Shown piece after piece: positions 1-14,100 of a DNA stretch of 64,000 nucleotides. Every line of letters starts with the position of its first letter. Positions within the stretch are counted from its first letter, which is position 1. The notes under the pieces were generated by a model. That model did no database searches. It was not told the origin of the DNA and saw only the letters and a program-made list of their open reading frames with translations. Made by a program: the position numbers and the translations under genes. This DNA comes from Pachypanchax playfairii (taxonomy: Eukaryota > Chordata > Actinopteri > Cyprinodontiformes > Aplocheilidae): the NCBI GenBank assembly GCA_006937955.1, contig SSNP01000083.1, forward strand, positions 519,502 to 583,501, given 5' to 3'.

Positions 1-510
1 GCTGGTGTTGAGATGTGCTGTAGGTGTAACAGAGGAGTTCAACATGGAGGTGGGACTCTATCAAGAATCAGCCTTGAGCCTTTTCTTGTTGCTATAGAGA
101 TGGACAGACTGACAGATGAGGTCAGACAGGAATCTCCATCTCTGTGTCTAGTGATTTTGGTGTACAGAGAACTGTAGTGCCGACCTGAGGGGAGAGAAGA
201 GATCCTGGGTGAGAAGGTCCCTGCTGATGCTGCCTGCCTGTTTCCTGACTCTGGAGGAGTCCAGGTCCAGGATGAAGGACAGATTAGCACCAGTGATTCC
301 CTCTCTACAGAACTTATTGAGCTGCCGCAGGAAATTCAGCCTTTGCTGAGCCTTTTTAGATACTGATGGTATGTTGGCCGTCCATTTCAGGTCCTGGGTG
401 ATGGGGGTCCCCAGAAACCTGAAAGTTTCCACCATGATTACAGGTGTGTTGTGTATGATAATGGCAGACAGAGGTGGAGGGCTCTTCCCAAAGTCCACTG
501 TTATTCCCAC
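1..510 (-). pseudogene. LINE reverse transcriptase C-terminal fragment, decayed
   Basis: The minus strand reads MVETFRFLGTPITQDLKWTA and KKAQQRLNFLRQLNKF, the post-active-site segment typical of fish L2/CR1/Rex1-group LINEs. It continues in a second frame as SRVRKQAGSIS, so the copy is frameshifted. No endonuclease or YxDD motif is in the window. It sits in rbms3 intron sequence. Confidence 0.65.
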
Positions 511-1239
511 AGTTTTTAGAGTATTCGAGCTCTAGATGGTTCAGATTGCAATGTTGTATGTTACTGTGCCTTGGATTATTACTCTGAATTCCTGTTCAGT
601 TTTAAAGTATAAAGCCATTTCTGATTAAATAAAGGCACACAAAGCAAGAAAAAAGTAGACAGAATTTTTTTTTTAACTAAGACGTTTAGGCTGGCCAGAC
701 ATATACACTTACTAAAGATAATGTTTTATTTATTTCTTATAGTGGCTTTTGTAGCTGCATGAAAAGATTTAATGCATTGTTCTGATTCTATTGCTTTCAC
801 TGTATTGTGCTGAGGAACTGCTAGACTATAGAGGAAAATAGACTCAACCTTAAAAAACATGTAAACACTGTCCCTCTGGCAGGTTGTGCTACTGACATTA
901 TTTAATGAGTTGGACTTTAGAAATCTTTATAAAGCTTTTTTTTTCTGTAAAATTTTCTACAGTCTGGAAATTTGATACTGAGCTGCTACATAATTATTTT
1001 CTGTTAAATAATGTATTTAAAAAAAACTGCTCCTAAAATTACCACCTACTTACAGAAGACAACTTTGTTGGCATCCTTCTCTAAAAGAAAAAGAAAACTC
1101 ACAACAATCTCTGAAATATGTAGAAATTAATAACGGGAATAACAATGAAAATTTACTGAAAATCAACTAATGAAAATCAGACACTTGAATTGTGGTTTGA
1201 CTAAATAATAAAGACAAAACACCAATATTTGCCTGGACA

Positions 1240-2050
1240 AAGATGACGTTACGCCTAAAAGACTCATTATCAGCATGTTGACCATAAGGACACGTTGACC
1301 TAGAGCGTGTCCAATAATTAGTACCACAGGTGTCTTCAGCTATTTAGCCTGTTTAAAGAAAGGGGACGCATGTTCTTAGTAAGTTTTGTATCATTGTGTG
1401 CACCACACTGAACATGAATCAGAGAAACCAAAAGTCTGAGCTGCCTGAGGAGCTCAGAGAAGATTTTAGATCTCTGTGTTTATAGTAAAGGCTCATAGAC
1501 CATCTCCAAGCAGCTTCATGTTCCTGTGATCACAGTTGACAATATTATTAAAATGTATAAGGTTCATGGGACTGTAGCCGAACTCCCAAGATGTGGACAC
1601 AAGAGAAAATACAACACAAGGTCGAGACAGATGGAGCAGATGGTAGAAAATTAGCCAAGGAAAACATCCAAAATTGAAATCAAGCTGAATTTCAAGGTCA
1701 AGATACTGTACATCACCGTCTGATCGCACCATCGGTTTTCCTTTTGAATCACAATGGGCTCCATAAAAGAAGAACCAGGGCGGCTCTACTATTGGCAGGA
1801 AAACACCAAAAACCCAGAGGGTACAGTGGTACAATGAAATCTCAAGACTATTGAAGCTTTTTGAAGTGAAATGTGCTGCTCAGTGTCAAACAGCTTGGTC
1901 TCAGTTGGAGGTCATGAATCCTTCAACAAAGAAGGACTCAAAACACACAAGACTTGCTGAGAACAAAATATTGGACTGTTCTGAAGTGGCCCTGATCTAA
2001 ATCTTATTGAACATCTAACGAAAGAGCTGAAACTTACAGTCTGTACTAAG
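1240..2050 (+). pseudogene. Decayed Tc1-type transposon
   Basis: Plus-strand sequence recalls Tc1: a leader with CACACTGAACATGAATCAG, then broken transposase pieces resembling the helix-turn-helix region (KMYKVHGTVAELPRCGH-like near 1552-1605) and the C-terminal PDLNxIEHLxxELK motif near 1992-2030. Many stops and frameshifts; not functional. No clear terminal inverted repeats were found. Confidence 0.55.
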
Positions 2051-2186
2051 GTCTTTATACAGTTTATTGTTGCTATGACATAAAAAAAACAAAACTGATA
2101 TATTACTTGATTATATCTTTTCCCTTTATTGTAGAACTTTTTTACTTTGTTTTTAAAAATTAGTTGTCTTATGTTCAAATAAACAT

Positions 2187-2188
<2 letters not shown>

Positions 2189-2266
<78 letters not shown>

Positions 2267-2289
2267 GTCAGTCAGTCAGTCAGTCAGTC
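2189..2289. repeat. (CAAT)n microsatellite switching to (CAGT)n
   Basis: About 19 CAAT units followed by about 6 CAGT units. It follows AAATAAACATTT, so it may be a LINE or SINE 3' tail that expanded. Confidence 0.97.
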
Positions 2290-2544
2290 AATCACACCTG
2301 GCATGATCTTAAGCATTCTTAAATCCTTGGAGAATCATGCTAGGATGGAGCTAGGAAAGTGGAAATGGAAAAATAAACTATTTGGAGTCTCATGATTACC
2401 TTCACTGAAGGACATTTACTGCCACGTACTAATAGTTTGTTTAGGTCTTTAAGAGCTAAACAAATTATTAATTAATGTTAATTAATTAATGAATTATTAA
2501 TATTTCTATTATCTTCATCCACTGGGATGAGCATAACCTGGCTC

Positions 2545-2598
2545 TTCCAGATCATTGTGTAGCCCCATGTTGAGTAGGGACTACACAATGATCTGGAA
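2545..2598. repeat. 18-bp perfect inverted repeat with 18-bp loop
   Basis: TTCCAGATCATTGTGTAG (2545-2562) and its exact reverse complement (2581-2598). It would form a hairpin in the rbms3 intronic RNA. No transposon context is recognised. Confidence 0.9.
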
Positions 2599-2599
2599 C

Positions 2600-5058
2600 T
2601 GCTCCTATACATTGTGTCTGAAAAAGGGAGGGACATTTGGTATAATATTTTGAGCTGATTGGAGGACGCACCAGAAAGTGTCCACCTATCATGATTTGTC
2701 TTTAGCCAAATCCAGTTGGGGGAAAAGCACACACATTGTTACCACAAAGAAATGCACAAAGTTCTTACCTTTGCTCATCTTTCAACCAAGAAATTGTCTC
2801 TAGTTCTGCTAAAACAGATTCAACAGCCGCTTTTACATGTAGCTACATCCTCGGTGCAGCCATGTTTGTTTTGCTTTGCCTGCCTGGGCACTTGTTGCCA
2901 ATCATACCTGAACACCCGCCCCAAAGAACAATGCTAACACATGATTGGTCCGAACCACCAGTGGAGTCGGACTATTAGTTGGAGCAGTACAAGATGGATT
3001 TTTGTGAGTTTAGAAAACTCCAAATCTCGCAAGAATCCATCTTGCAGCACAAGGTTAGGATTAACACATAGTTTTTAAAAATGTCTGAAGTGGACTCATG
3101 TTTTACTCAGTTGTAGTTTTTGTACTGGAAATGTTATACAAAAGTCTGTATGCGTACAAATTCTTTATGCTTCATTCCATACATCCAAGCAGCGTTGTAC
3201 ATAAAATAATCTGAACCTTTAGAAAACAGAGGCCTTTATAGACCTGTCAAAATGCCTGACTGGCTTCCTGCAGCGAACCAAATACAAGCTTTTGATGTTT
3301 GTGTCTGTGTAGGTGTGTTTGTGCATGTAAACACTGGCCTGTAGCTTCTACTCATTGTTTAATGTTAGAGGTCATTTTACAAGCTCGCATATAAAAACAG
3401 CCTTCAGCAAAAATGTGGCCTATATAATTTTATACGTCTGAGTTTATTTATCTCTGGGTCTTATAAAAAAAAGACAACAAGGGCAGCATTTTTCTTGTTG
3501 TCGCTACACAGAGATATCAAGTTGCATTCCTTTTACTTTAAATGTTTAGAATGTTTGCATCAATCCAAAAATGGAATGTCCTTATAATAATCCTGCAGAA
3601 TAAAAAAATGCATTCAGTTTACACCACCAGACATATCTGTTTCATGCACACAAAGGACAAACAATTGTTTCAAGCTAGCTGCAGTTTGTGCAGTCATTGT
3701 GTGGCAGATGCAGGCCAGACCGTGTTCTGACAGTAAACTTGATGCATTGTCGGCTGTTGTCAGAATGGCATTCGCTGTCTTTCGTGCCAGTAAAACAAAA
3801 CAGCAACAGGGCTCAGATGAAGCCTTTAAGTCTGGATCATGCATGCGTCAGACCTCCTGTCACAGATTCTCTTTTATTCTTAAAATAGTGATCATGGATC
3901 ACAGAAAGACAATAGCTTTAGAGAAAACGTCCAAATCTGAGGCTGAACATTGTATTCTTTCCCTTACGAAATGAACCATTTCAGTAAAAATGGTGTCCCT
4001 CTTAATGTTTCCCAAAAACATGTAAATATATTAAATTCATAGTTACAATAAACGCTTATTTTATGTACATTTTTTTTATATATCTTTTAGGCAATTTCAG
4101 CCTATTTTACAATACAATAATTCCTTTGTTTTTATGAAACCACATAAATTGAACCATTTTACTGTTTTTTATGTCTGTCTGACTTTGCCCTGATACTGAC
4201 ACTAATAAATGTTAACTGTGTGCTTAAATGGTTTATAAATAACTACAAAAACTGAGTCTGAGATTCAACACTAGTATAGAACTAAGCTGCCTAATCTTCT
4301 CAAATTCTTTGATAGAATAACTGCAAATGAGTAAAATTATATATATTATTCTGTTTAGTTTTTTCAAATACCTTAGCTTCAGAAACTTTATGGTTAAGTG
4401 ACTTTTAAACTAAAGCTTGGATGCCAAAAAAAAAACTTTTTCCCTCTTTGTTTATGATGTCAAGTTTGTTTTCTTCAGGGTAAAAATGTTCCCACTTGGC
4501 GATTCGTCTCCGCAGTTTAAAAGTTAGAGTCTGAGAAACTTTTGTAAGTGAGGTCACACATCGTTTATCCTGTTAGTAATCAAGCCTTTCTGCTTTCTCT
4601 GGTTCAGTAAAAGGGGCTATGTTTTCTTTGAAGCGTTTGCAATCTGCACCTATCGCCCTGAGGTCACAGTGGATAATTTAGCATATTTAATTTTACTGTT
4701 TGTTTTGTTATTTAAACCATGCACACAGTGCTTTGATGATTAGCCTGTGGCTTTGATTCAATGTCAAGGCTGCATTTGAAAAGCTAGGTCACTGAAGTTG
4801 TACAGATAGAGAGATAATGTTGTTGTTTAGATGTTTTGATAAAAGTGTGAAGGAGATAAATGTAGCGCAAGAGCCCAAGTGTAGTTTCCAGGTCCAGCTG
4901 ATAAGCAGTGTGCTCGGCTTATGAGAAACAGTATAACACACTGTCTTTACATCTAATCTTTGAAGTGTTTCCCTTTTTTGAGCTCTTAAGATGATTAATT
5001 TGTTTCTTTGCTTGTCCTTTTATCCATCTCAATACAACTCATTTTGTAGCTTCTGCAG
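2600..5058. other. rbms3 intron, unique-looking
   Basis: AT-rich, no recognised coding or repeat structure; the short ORFs show no domain. Homopolymer A/T runs only. Confidence 0.5.
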
Positions 5059-5156
5059 AGCCTTTGTTGTGCAAGTTTGCTGATGGAGGGCAGAAGAAGA
5101 GGCAGACCCAGGTCAAATATCCCCAAAACGGCCGACCGTGGACACGAGAGGGAGAG
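5059..5156 (+). CDS. rbms3: rbms3 exon a (first exon in window)
   Basis: 98 bp after acceptor CTGCAG and before donor GTGAGG. It begins with the last two bases of a Glu codon and reads PLLCKFADGGQKKRQTQVKY and onward to REGE. This is the linker directly after RRM2 in the family, so upstream exons lie outside the window. Confidence 0.95.
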
Positions 5157-8100
5157 GTGAGGCTTTAAAAATCCCTGCAGCTGTCACAGAAGTTTGAAGA
5201 ATTGTAACACAAGAGTTACTGTTATACTGTAAAGTAAAAAAAAAATTCCTCCCATTTTTTTTTTTTTTCTTTTTTGGAATTTAATTCAAAACAATAATCC
5301 ATCAGTCCCACAGATAGCAATATTGTAGTTCCCAACTCTAACACAGATACTAGTGTTAATGAAATTACATCATCTATCCTTCTTTAGTTCTAACCAAGCA
5401 TTAAAAACACAAATTAAAATTGTTCCAAACGGCTGGAAACTTTTTTAGCCAAAACGGAATAATGAAACAAACAGATCGTGATTCTTCATGTTCTCAGTAG
5501 ATCTATGCTGCACCCACTTTATGTCATAAAATATAAACCTTCCAAATGGCTTCAAGATCACAGATGACATAATGATATGCATCTAAGGCTTTTTTTGCAA
5601 AAACATTTCTTCTTTTATATCCACTCATTTTTGAGCATAATGAAAAAAAGCAAATGCACGCTCAGTGTGCTCTAAGTAATCTACACAATAAATTAGAACA
5701 TGGCTGAAAAACACATTCGGAGGATATCTTTCACTGTCAAGGCACTCGTGATGCTGTTACATTATCTGTTTGCTTTAAATTCTGGGTAACCAAGCCATGC
5801 TATCTCATGTCAAAAGTTTACTGCAGCTGCGCTTCACCCAATACTCTAATATTCTCCCACCATGATGATTCACCACCACGACCTTGCTATAGAGGTTTCG
5901 TTCACACTGAAAAAGGTTATGGATCAAATTTTTTTATGCCTAATGCTGCATTCATACTGAAAAATCTTGCTAATCATGTTGAAAATATTCCAAGACCCCA
6001 AGTTTCCATGTGCAAAACATGCATTTCACATGTGTTTCACATATTAGTTTAACATGTTTTCGCACAGGCCATTTTAAAAAATCTGAAGTTCATGTGGTTC
6101 CTCTGTGAGAGCACAGACTCTTAACTGCCGACTTTGCTTTTGAAACATTTATGCAGTCATTTTTTTGGCTTTCTATAGACCTCCAAAACAAATGCGAAAG
6201 CACGAATATCCCATGAGACATATCTTGAATATGTATCTTGATTCTCCAGTCGTTGCTTGGTTTCATAAAATCTTCAACATTTACCAGAAAGCCACGAAGA
6301 AAGCTTGACAGCTTCATTGCATGATTGTTATCAGCTTTCATTTCCAATAGCACATTGTATGCTGAAATGGAATCACTGCTGACAATATGAAAACTGGCTT
6401 ATTTAAATTGAAAGTATTAGACTGAAATGGCACAATCACATTTGTTTTTAGTCTTTTTATAAAACTCCAGCTGTCAGAAATGACACCTTGTACAGAGGAT
6501 TAAAAGCAGATTGACTTTTGCACAATAAGGAAGTTCAATTCTTTTTTTGTGTGTTTGATGATGGCAAAGCTTTAATTTACAGAAAAGCGAATGTAGATCA
6601 TACATACACATTTCATAATGCTCTCACTTAGAACTTTGGAAAGAGTATAGTGGTGAAGTGTAAGAAAAATGTTAGTTGTGGTATGTTTGACCTTCAGTGT
6701 GTAGCAAGCACATTGCAGGACTGCAGGTTTGACTTTATATATAAGAGGAAAAATGAGACTTCCTTACAGGACTTCCTTTACATTAGACATTTCTGAGGTG
6801 GTAATTTGTATTTCCAGTCCAGCTGTCAACATCTGTGTCAACAGGAAATAAACGATCAGTGCCTGTCCCACATTTGTTAGTGGTCCAAGTCTTGACAAGC
6901 CTTGCTTGGCCATGAAAATAAATTGTAAGAGGTTTATGCATTTGTTAGAAATAGGTCTAAGCTGACACATAGAGACATCTCTTAGTGACAATGCTTTAAG
7001 GAACCTCATTGCAGTCACAAATCTGATGCTGGTGTTGAGTTCTGCATCAAGACGCTCTTTTAACTCCTGTGTCTATTTGGACAGAAGAGTGTGAAGTGCA
7101 ATAAAACTTGAAAATAACTTGCATAAGGCTACCAAAAGAAAAACAGGGTGAACAAGGATAGAGGAGAGGATCAAAATAAAAAAGCATGACAGGACAGGTT
7201 TCATGTGGAGACTCAGGTTTCCTCCCACAGTCCAAACTAATGCATGTTGGGTCATTGGTGACTCTAAATTTGCCCTGGATGTGAGTGTGTGTGAATGGCT
7301 GTTTGTTTCTCTGTGGCGAAGTGATGAACTGTTGACTTGGCCAAGGTCCCCTTTGCTAATGAGTGATTTAGACAGACACCAGCCCTCGTAACCCCGTACA
7401 GAAACAAGTGGGTGTAGAGGATGGATGGATGGATGGATGGATGGATGGATGGATGGATGGATGGATGGATGGATGGATGGATGGATGGATGGATGGATGG
7501 ATGGATGGATGGATGGATGGATGGATGGATGGATGGATGATAGTCTTGCTAGCTACTACAGAGGAGGAAAAAATGCAATGCGGCAGAAACTGAATTTCTA
7601 CTCTTTGTTTATTTTGAAGCTAGCATTAGAATTGCTGCAGAGTTGCTACAGCATGAAGTTAGAAAAGTAAAAAGTGGCTTAGAATGTCCATATGGTATTA
7701 CTTCAAAAGGAAAGTGAAAGTTTAAACTCTCTGGATTTTTCATGGCCCCTCTATTGATTTTTGACATGGGGCGAGCATTTTAGCAGATGAGTATATAATT
7801 GTCATTTCATTTAGCATCTCTAAAAAGGTCACAAGACAAGTTATAACACTACCATACAGTTATTAGCATGCACAGCGGTAGTAAATAGAAGAACATCAGT
7901 ATCGAATTTATACATCCACTATGAAAAAAAAAAAATTCTGTTTGTGAACTTCTGATTTTTTTTTCTTCTCAATTCAATATATTTTTATTTATACAGCACA
8001 CGCTCAGAACAAAAAGTAATTTCAAGGCACTTTACAGAAACAGCGAGTTCAATTCATACCCATATTCCAGATTCAAAGTTAGCTTTATGCAAAGATTTCA

Positions 8101-11100
8101 ATCAAATACAATAAGTTATGAAATCACAGTTAGTATAAAAATATAAGGAACCAGCTGATTAGGCTGAATCATAAATTCAACACAATCCCCCATCCTGAGC
8201 AGCACGGATCGGTGTCAGTGGTAGAATGACTCCCTTTAACAGGAAGAAACCTCCAGCAGAACTGCCCTCAGGGTAAGCGGCCTTCTGCCTCAATCAACTG
8301 GGGTCTGACAGAGCAGGAAAGAAACAGTCAAACACAGATAGATTTGGGCCAGTCATAATTTCTATGGAAAAATAGACAAAGTTAAAGTTAAAGGTAAAAA
8401 TAATAATAACAAATACAAATGTGGAGATTAAAGACAGCAGGGGGGAAGAAATCGGAGCCTATAGCAGCATAACTAAAGGGACAGACAGGATAACCTAACC
8501 CTAACCCTAACACTAATTATAGGATTGAACAAAAAAGAACCCAACAAATAAAAGTCCAAATAATGTCCAAAAACAAATAATAATTGTCCTGAAATAGACA
8601 ATTTTACATGCTTATGCAACATTGTTCTTTACTTCAAGGTGGAATGTTTTTTTATCTTATTTGTACATTAAGTAGCTCTCAGTCAAATCTTTTTATATTT
8701 CCTTTATTTTTTTTCCTTTTAGAATATTTTCCAGCTTCTCTTCTTTACTGTATCTCTCTTTCAAAACACTCATAAATTACTCGGAGAGCTGTTTTTCTCT
8801 TTGTTTTTGTTTTTTACTCTCCAAAATGTAAGACAAGAATGTCTCATAAACTTTAAATACTGTATACATGTATTTGTTTCTTCCAGAGTGGCATGGCGCT
8901 CACATATGATCCCACTGCTATACAGAACGGGTACGTGGAATTTTTCCTTCTCAGACTTATGAACTATGTTTCTAACTTCTTGACATATGTAAACATTACT
9001 TTTGATGTTCATTCTTTGCTAACAGATTAAATTGAAGACGCTGCAAAGCTGAAGAAATTCACCAACTAATAATCTGCACCACAAAAGCTTCTGCGTGCAC
9101 AAATCTGATCATGCACATACACTGAAACTTTCACAGAATGTACAGCAGATTGTCAACACACAGACACACATATACCCTATCAAGCTAACTCAGACTGCAG
9201 CAGATGGTGCATTTATTTATGCACCTATGCATACAAGCTGTTAGACATGTTGGTTTTGATTGCAGACAGGGACGCTGGGCGGTGTTGCAGTCCCACTGTA
9301 AGACTTTCGTCAGCTGAGGCTAGCTGCAGTGCTCACTATCTAAATGATGAGAGCAGAGAATCTGCCTGTTTCAGAGGGAAATTGGAGATCGGTCATGTCT
9401 GCCAGGAATGCTTCTGGTGATTCACTCCCAGGGGATGTTTCCTTCCAGCTCTGTCTTCATCGTCTTCTCCTTTAGTCAGCTCAGTTCTCCAACTTTTTTC
9501 ATCCTTACTTTCATAACTATCACGATTTGATTTCTCTTTGCTGACCTTTGCATTCTTCATCAACTGCTGAAAGTCAGTCCTCTTTTGCTTGCTCGGCTTT
9601 ATATTCAAAGGTGGAAGGAATTGACTTTCAACTTTTGGACTTCTCAACAAGCTTATTTTTTTCTTACTGTTCTCATTCTACTTCTTTAGTTTCAAACAGC
9701 TGTTTTAGTTTCAGCTATCTCTATAGCATTTTTAGTTTTTGTTTTTTTTTATCTTTTGGTGCGAGTGTTCATGCATGCATAAGTGAGTACTTGCATACAA
9801 GCATCTGTGCTCTTGTGGTGTTTAAGCCTTCTTTGACCTCTCATTTGAGGTCATCCTCTGCTCCTTCCGGCAAAGCACTAAACGACTGTGAAATGCTAAT
9901 GCAGCTAATTAGAGAGGCAAAAAGCAAGGGGGGAATGAAAATTGAGGGATGAACAGGGTCAAGAGGAGGGCAAAGGCAAAAATAAAGTCAGCCCAAGGAC
10001 GAGGGAAGGGAATAAACAGGTTTGCTAGTGTCTCTGAACTTGAGGACGTCTGGTTTATAAGAACTAATGCTAGTCTGATAAGAATGAAAATACATGTACT
10101 CATTCCCTGCTGAGTCTAGACGCCTTCTCTGTCTTTGAATTTAAACAATCACTTTCTCATTGTCCTAGTTTTTCTTGGCTGTGATATCACTGAGGAAAAT
10201 CATTCACTAATTTTTCATGGCAAACTCCTGACTGTGCACTTGGACCACACTCGAGGTTACATTCAATCCTCTGCTAATGTTCTGTTTGCAATTACATGTT
10301 AAATGCATTGTTTAAATGGCTGTGTTGGAGTCCCCATTGACAGTTTGCTGCTCAGGGCTAATAGCCTTCATCAATAACCTTGGATCTGTCCTCTGACGAC
10401 TACTCTCCTCTCAATACATATCAGTCTAATGAAAAATACAATAAAATACAATCAGAGAACCATATTGAATAACCCTGTTGCTGTCTCTCATTTGTATTCA
10501 TCAATGACGGTAATACAGTATCTGTAATGCAAGTCATATATTAATTGCTATCCAAATGACTGCAGCTTTACCATTTAGGTAGTGTTCTTCTTAATATCAA
10601 TACTTTTCAAAACATGTTTTAGTCCATACTCCAGCTTTGTCTTGTCTTTTTCTAAGACCACTACATTATTTTGATTATTAGCTTTTTCAGCCATTCTGTT
10701 GTAGATTTACCGATGTGTTTGGGATCATTGTCTTGCTGGATGACCCAGACAGATGGCCTCATATTTAACTCTGGAGTACCTTGGTAAATGGTTAATGGTC
10801 TTGCACTTTTTAAGTCAGACAACTCACAAAGCTCTTCACACTCCAAATTGTCATTATCCATTCATTAATTTAGTCTACTAGTAAACTACATATTGTAGCC
10901 ACAGCCACCCCGGGACTGGCTGATGAAACGAGGCTGCCATTGCACATACTCTAACCACCACCAAAAAAGCAGAGGGATTTTTTTTTTGTACAGAGCAAGG
11001 ATTCTAACCAATAAACCAGGGACCCTTACCAGATGACCTATTCAACCCCTTTAGCAACTATTACAAAATAATGGCATAATAATGCCATACTAAATACTGT

Positions 11101-14100
11101 GGTATATAGGGTTCATGGTTTTTTCTAAGACTGCAGAGAGCCCAGGTCTTGTGGCTACAAAATAAGGCCAAATCATCAGCTGTCCACCACCATCCTGACT
11201 GTTGGTATGAAGGTTCTTTGCTAATGTGCCTTGTTTGGTTTTTGCTCACTGAAGATTAATCAATACATTTAGTTACTAGCACCTGGTAGCTACTTTCTCT
11301 CCTAAATCATATAAAAGCATCAAGCATCAGTGAACTCTTTACAGAAGGTTTTTTTTACTTTGACTGAATTTGACTCAAGTTTTTGCTCAAAAAATTATTT
11401 GGTGGAATCTTTTGTATGTTTTGTTACACTTGAAGTCAGATTTAAATAATGTTCAAACACAACCACACATTTTTCTTTATTATGTCCTGATAAAACCTTA
11501 AAACTGAAGAAGGTGGATTTTCTTTTTACCATGACTGCATGTCTGGTCTGTTGTTCATTAAATGTATCTGTTTTGGATGCGCAAAAAGTATTGAAATTAG
11601 AGCTTTAGGTCAAAATAACTAGCTTTATTTTGAAGCTGTCACATCCAATGTATTTGTTTGATGAAAATATTTCAGAAGGAACAGTTCCTTAATTTGTAGA
11701 AACTTGGGGTGTAACGTACACAAAAATCACGGTTTGGTAGGCATCTCGGTTTTGAGGTCACGGTTCGATTCATTTTCGGTACAGTCAGTGGAAAAAAAAC
11801 AAACCATAATTGCGTTCTTTTTATTTTAAACTTTTGCAAACAACGGTTTATATATTTTCTTATAAAATGAAACATTAAAAAATAAGAAAACATATAAAGA
11901 TAGAAATAAAAAAAATAAAATACTGCTTAACTTATCAAACAGGAGACCTTATAGATAAAGGAGGGTGCTCAAGCTCCAGCTTGTTTACATCAGCCATCAC
12001 GTCTGCCAGAGGAAAAAGAACCTCACACGGGAGTCCAGTGCTGACAACAAACTTCCAGTCTGCCACTGAAGATGCTCAACACGCAAAACAAGCCTGCTAA
12101 CTTGCTGTAATAGGATCTGTAAACATCTGCACCATACCAACAGCCCAGTACCGAAACGGTTCCTATGAATGCATGTTCTGTTACACCCCTCAGCTCATGT
12201 ATTTACTTCAATCTGTTTGTTTAGCTCCGCTGTGCGTCACGCAATACAGCGTCCGTGCGGAAACTCACCTAGAAATTTACTTCTGCTACGCTTAATATCC
12301 CGCTAATAATACATTTATGAAAAAAATGCACCAAAACGGTACGCAAGTGGACCGAACCGAACAGGCCGAACCAAACGGTTCAACATATTCCCGTGAACCG
12401 TTACACCCCTAGTAGAAACGTTTTCTAATGAGTCACACTTAATTGGGCAAATTACCATACACCGAGTGTTCTTTTTGAATACTTTGCAGAAAAGTCTGTG
12501 CAGACAATCACTTTCTGAAGCTTGCAGCTTGTGGACATTAAGTAAATGGCTTTGAGGCCTGACAGACTTATTACATTTGTTTTTAATTGTTGTCCGTCCA
12601 TCTTTCTGAATGATTTTTCATCTCTAGCAATTAAAATTGAGCTCCGTCAGCTTTTTTGACTCATCTGATGGGAATGTTACCCCCCCAATAGTGTCAAGAT
12701 GCAGTGTCATTGAAAGCTACATACCCACACTATGACCTTCATAAGCTCTACTTATGAAGATTTATGCTCTCAGTCATGAGTCATTGCCTGTCCAGCAGTA
12801 GTGGAGGAAATGTGAGGTGATATTTTAGAAAAATGTTTCAGAGTTGTTCTTCCTTTTTAGTATTATTGTCTGTTATTGAAATCATTGTGTATTAAATGGT
12901 TAACATTTTGTATTTGTTCTGGTGTTACTTGTGTAATATTTGGAACCAACCAACCAACAAATATTTGTTGGTTGGTTGGTTGGTGCTTTTTAAGTTGTTG
13001 ATCTAATGGGTCCTTTTTTCTTTCTCATACCATTTTTCAGGTCTTTCCAGTCAAAGAAAAGCTATTCACGTCATTATTTTTTAATGTTGCTAGTCCAAGT
13101 GTTCTTGAAAAAACTTTCGAGTCACTTGACCAGATTACATTAGAAGGTTCTGTACACAAGGTTTCTTTACATTAATTACAAAACCATCATTTAAAAGTGA
13201 ATATTCTTCAAATAATTTTCAAAGTCACACTTATAGACATTTAAAAGTGGTGGTATGTGGAAAGATTATGAACATTAATATTTTTCCTGTTTCAGATAAC
13301 TCTTTAGAAGACCTGCCTTCTGAGAAATGAGGTGCTATCACCATAAAACGACTTTAATCTAAAAAAAAATTTCACAGCAGTTCATGCAAATACTATTTCA
13401 TAGACCTTTACCTGATAGACCTTTTCTGGATGAGTTTACAGATGCTGTAACATCATACATCAGCTTCTGTGTGGACAGCTGTGTGCCATCACACACCAGG
13501 GTGAGTTACAACAACAACAAAACCTGGTTCACAGCTAAACTCAGACAGCTGAGGTTAAAAAAAGTAGCTGCTTTTAGGAGTGGAGACAGAGACAGTTTCA
13601 GAGTGGCAAAATACAAATTTAGCAAAGAGGTGAGAATCGCTAAATGACTGTATTCAAAGAGACTTCAACAACAGTTCTCAGCCAATGAATCTCTCTGTAT
13701 GGGAACAACTCAGGCTGGTAACAAACTATAAGCCTAAAGTCCCCCCACTCTGCAAGCGGCTTTGATGTGGCCAAGCAGTTAAACAAGTTTTACTGTCACT
13801 TTGATGGACCAGTCTGGAAGACAGACCCAATACCTGCACCCCCACTGCCACAAGGAGTCACCTCTATCCCTCTAGAGGGCCCTCCCTCCACCTCAACAAC
13901 AAACACCTCCGTTCAGGAGAAGGATATCAACAGACTCTTTAAGAGACAACCCCCACAAAGCACCTGGACCGGACTCTGTCTTCCCACCTAGCTTGAGGCG
14001 GACCAGCTATCTCCAGTGTTCACAAACATCTTCAACACTTCACTGAAGACATGCCACATACCAGACTACTTCAAAACCTCTGCCATCACCCCTGTCCCCC

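Noticed and set aside
7408..7670. Two overlapping ORFs of repeated MDGW residues
   Set aside because: They are the translation of the ATGG microsatellite in its reading frames, not proteins.
8491..8512. Interstitial telomere or fusion point
   Set aside because: Only about 2.5 units, adjoining a repeat copy; too short to claim a chromosome fusion.
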